DNA from: an uncultured Schlesneria sp. | GTDB lineage: Bacteria > Planctomycetota > Planctomycetia > Planctomycetales > Planctomycetaceae | DNA: 58,197 nt | Direction of reading: 5' to 3' | NCBI GenBank assembly: GCA_903871875.1 | Contig: CAIQIR010000121.1 | Coordinates: 1-58,197 of the forward strand | Part shown: piece after piece, positions 58,169 to 58,197 of the stretch | Layout: every line of letters begins with the position of its first letter | Position numbering within the stretch: position 1 is the stretch's first letter | Notes under the pieces: generated by a model | The model's input: the letters and a program-made list of their open reading frames with translations, nothing else | Told to the model about the DNA's origin: nothing | The model's database searches: none | Program-made: the position numbers and the translations under genes

Positions 58169-58197
58169 ATGAACAAGTTCATGACCAGTGTTAAGAA
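58169..58197 (+). CDS. Start of an unidentified gene, cut by the window edge
   Basis: An ATG at 58169 follows a strong GAGAGGGAAAC ribosome-binding stretch and opens a frame reading MNKFMTSVK to the end of the window. Only nine codons are visible, so the product cannot be named. Confidence 0.6.

Overview
The window looks like a chromosome segment from a planctomycete (Planctomycetota, probably Planctomycetales). The evidence is a LEPR-XLL-type N-terminus on a giant DUF4347 surface protein, a Tat-type DUF1501 protein, an archaeal-type formylmethanofuran dehydrogenase B subunit, HEAT-repeat proteins, a DUF4175-like coiled-coil protein, a ceramidase-like protein, and loosely packed, frequently strand-switching genes. 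No rRNA, tRNA, IS element, integrase or CRISPR array was seen. All assignments come from reading translated sequence and motifs; no database search was run.

Layout. (1) 1-6.7 kb: the N-terminal ~1470 residues of a giant secreted repeat protein (minus strand, running off the left edge), divergent from a SecA-like ATPase that stops shortly after its motor domains. (2) 6.9-10.8 kb: methyl cycle and RNA methylation (ahcY, metF, rlmN). (3) 10.9-19.0 kb: a minus-strand run read in the order DUF4175-like coiled-coil membrane protein, clpS, UvrA-like ATPase, M16-peptidase-like protein. (4) 19.2-20.9 kb: a FabH/OleA-like thiolase and a LexA-like repressor that has lost its self-cleavage residues. (5) 21.5-34.8 kb: a surface-polysaccharide region on the plus strand with O-antigen-ligase-like protein, three GT4-type and one GT2 glycosyltransferase, a CapK/PaaK-like ligase, a FemAB/GNAT-like acyltransferase, two deacetylase-type proteins and a secreted ceramidase-like protein. 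(6) 34.9-43.5 kb: saccharopine-dehydrogenase-like protein, a metal ABC permease fused to a DtxR/MntR-like regulator, a YhaM-like nuclease, a HEAT protein, a pRiA4b-ORF3-like protein, and overlapping hemW and pfkB-family genes. (7) 44-50.4 kb: secreted or envelope proteins (HEAT, large unknown, DUF1501) and a TIGR01777 epimerase. (8) 50.6-58.2 kb: formylmethanofuran dehydrogenase B, a methyltransferase, DUF58, a RAD55/KaiC-like ATPase, metG, ribE and the first codons of one more gene.

The most unusual signals are: the giant protein with two DUF4347 domains, the first of which lacks the conserved His and Cys that the second keeps; the truncated SecA-like motor next to it; nearly identical 438-bp in-frame repeats; a LexA missing all three self-cleavage elements; a UvrA-like protein with an altered second H-loop; an M16 protein without its zinc motif; a glycosyltransferase with a duplicated acidic tail motif; a thiolase with four LLP repeats; and a nested stem-loop ahead of the last, cut-off gene.
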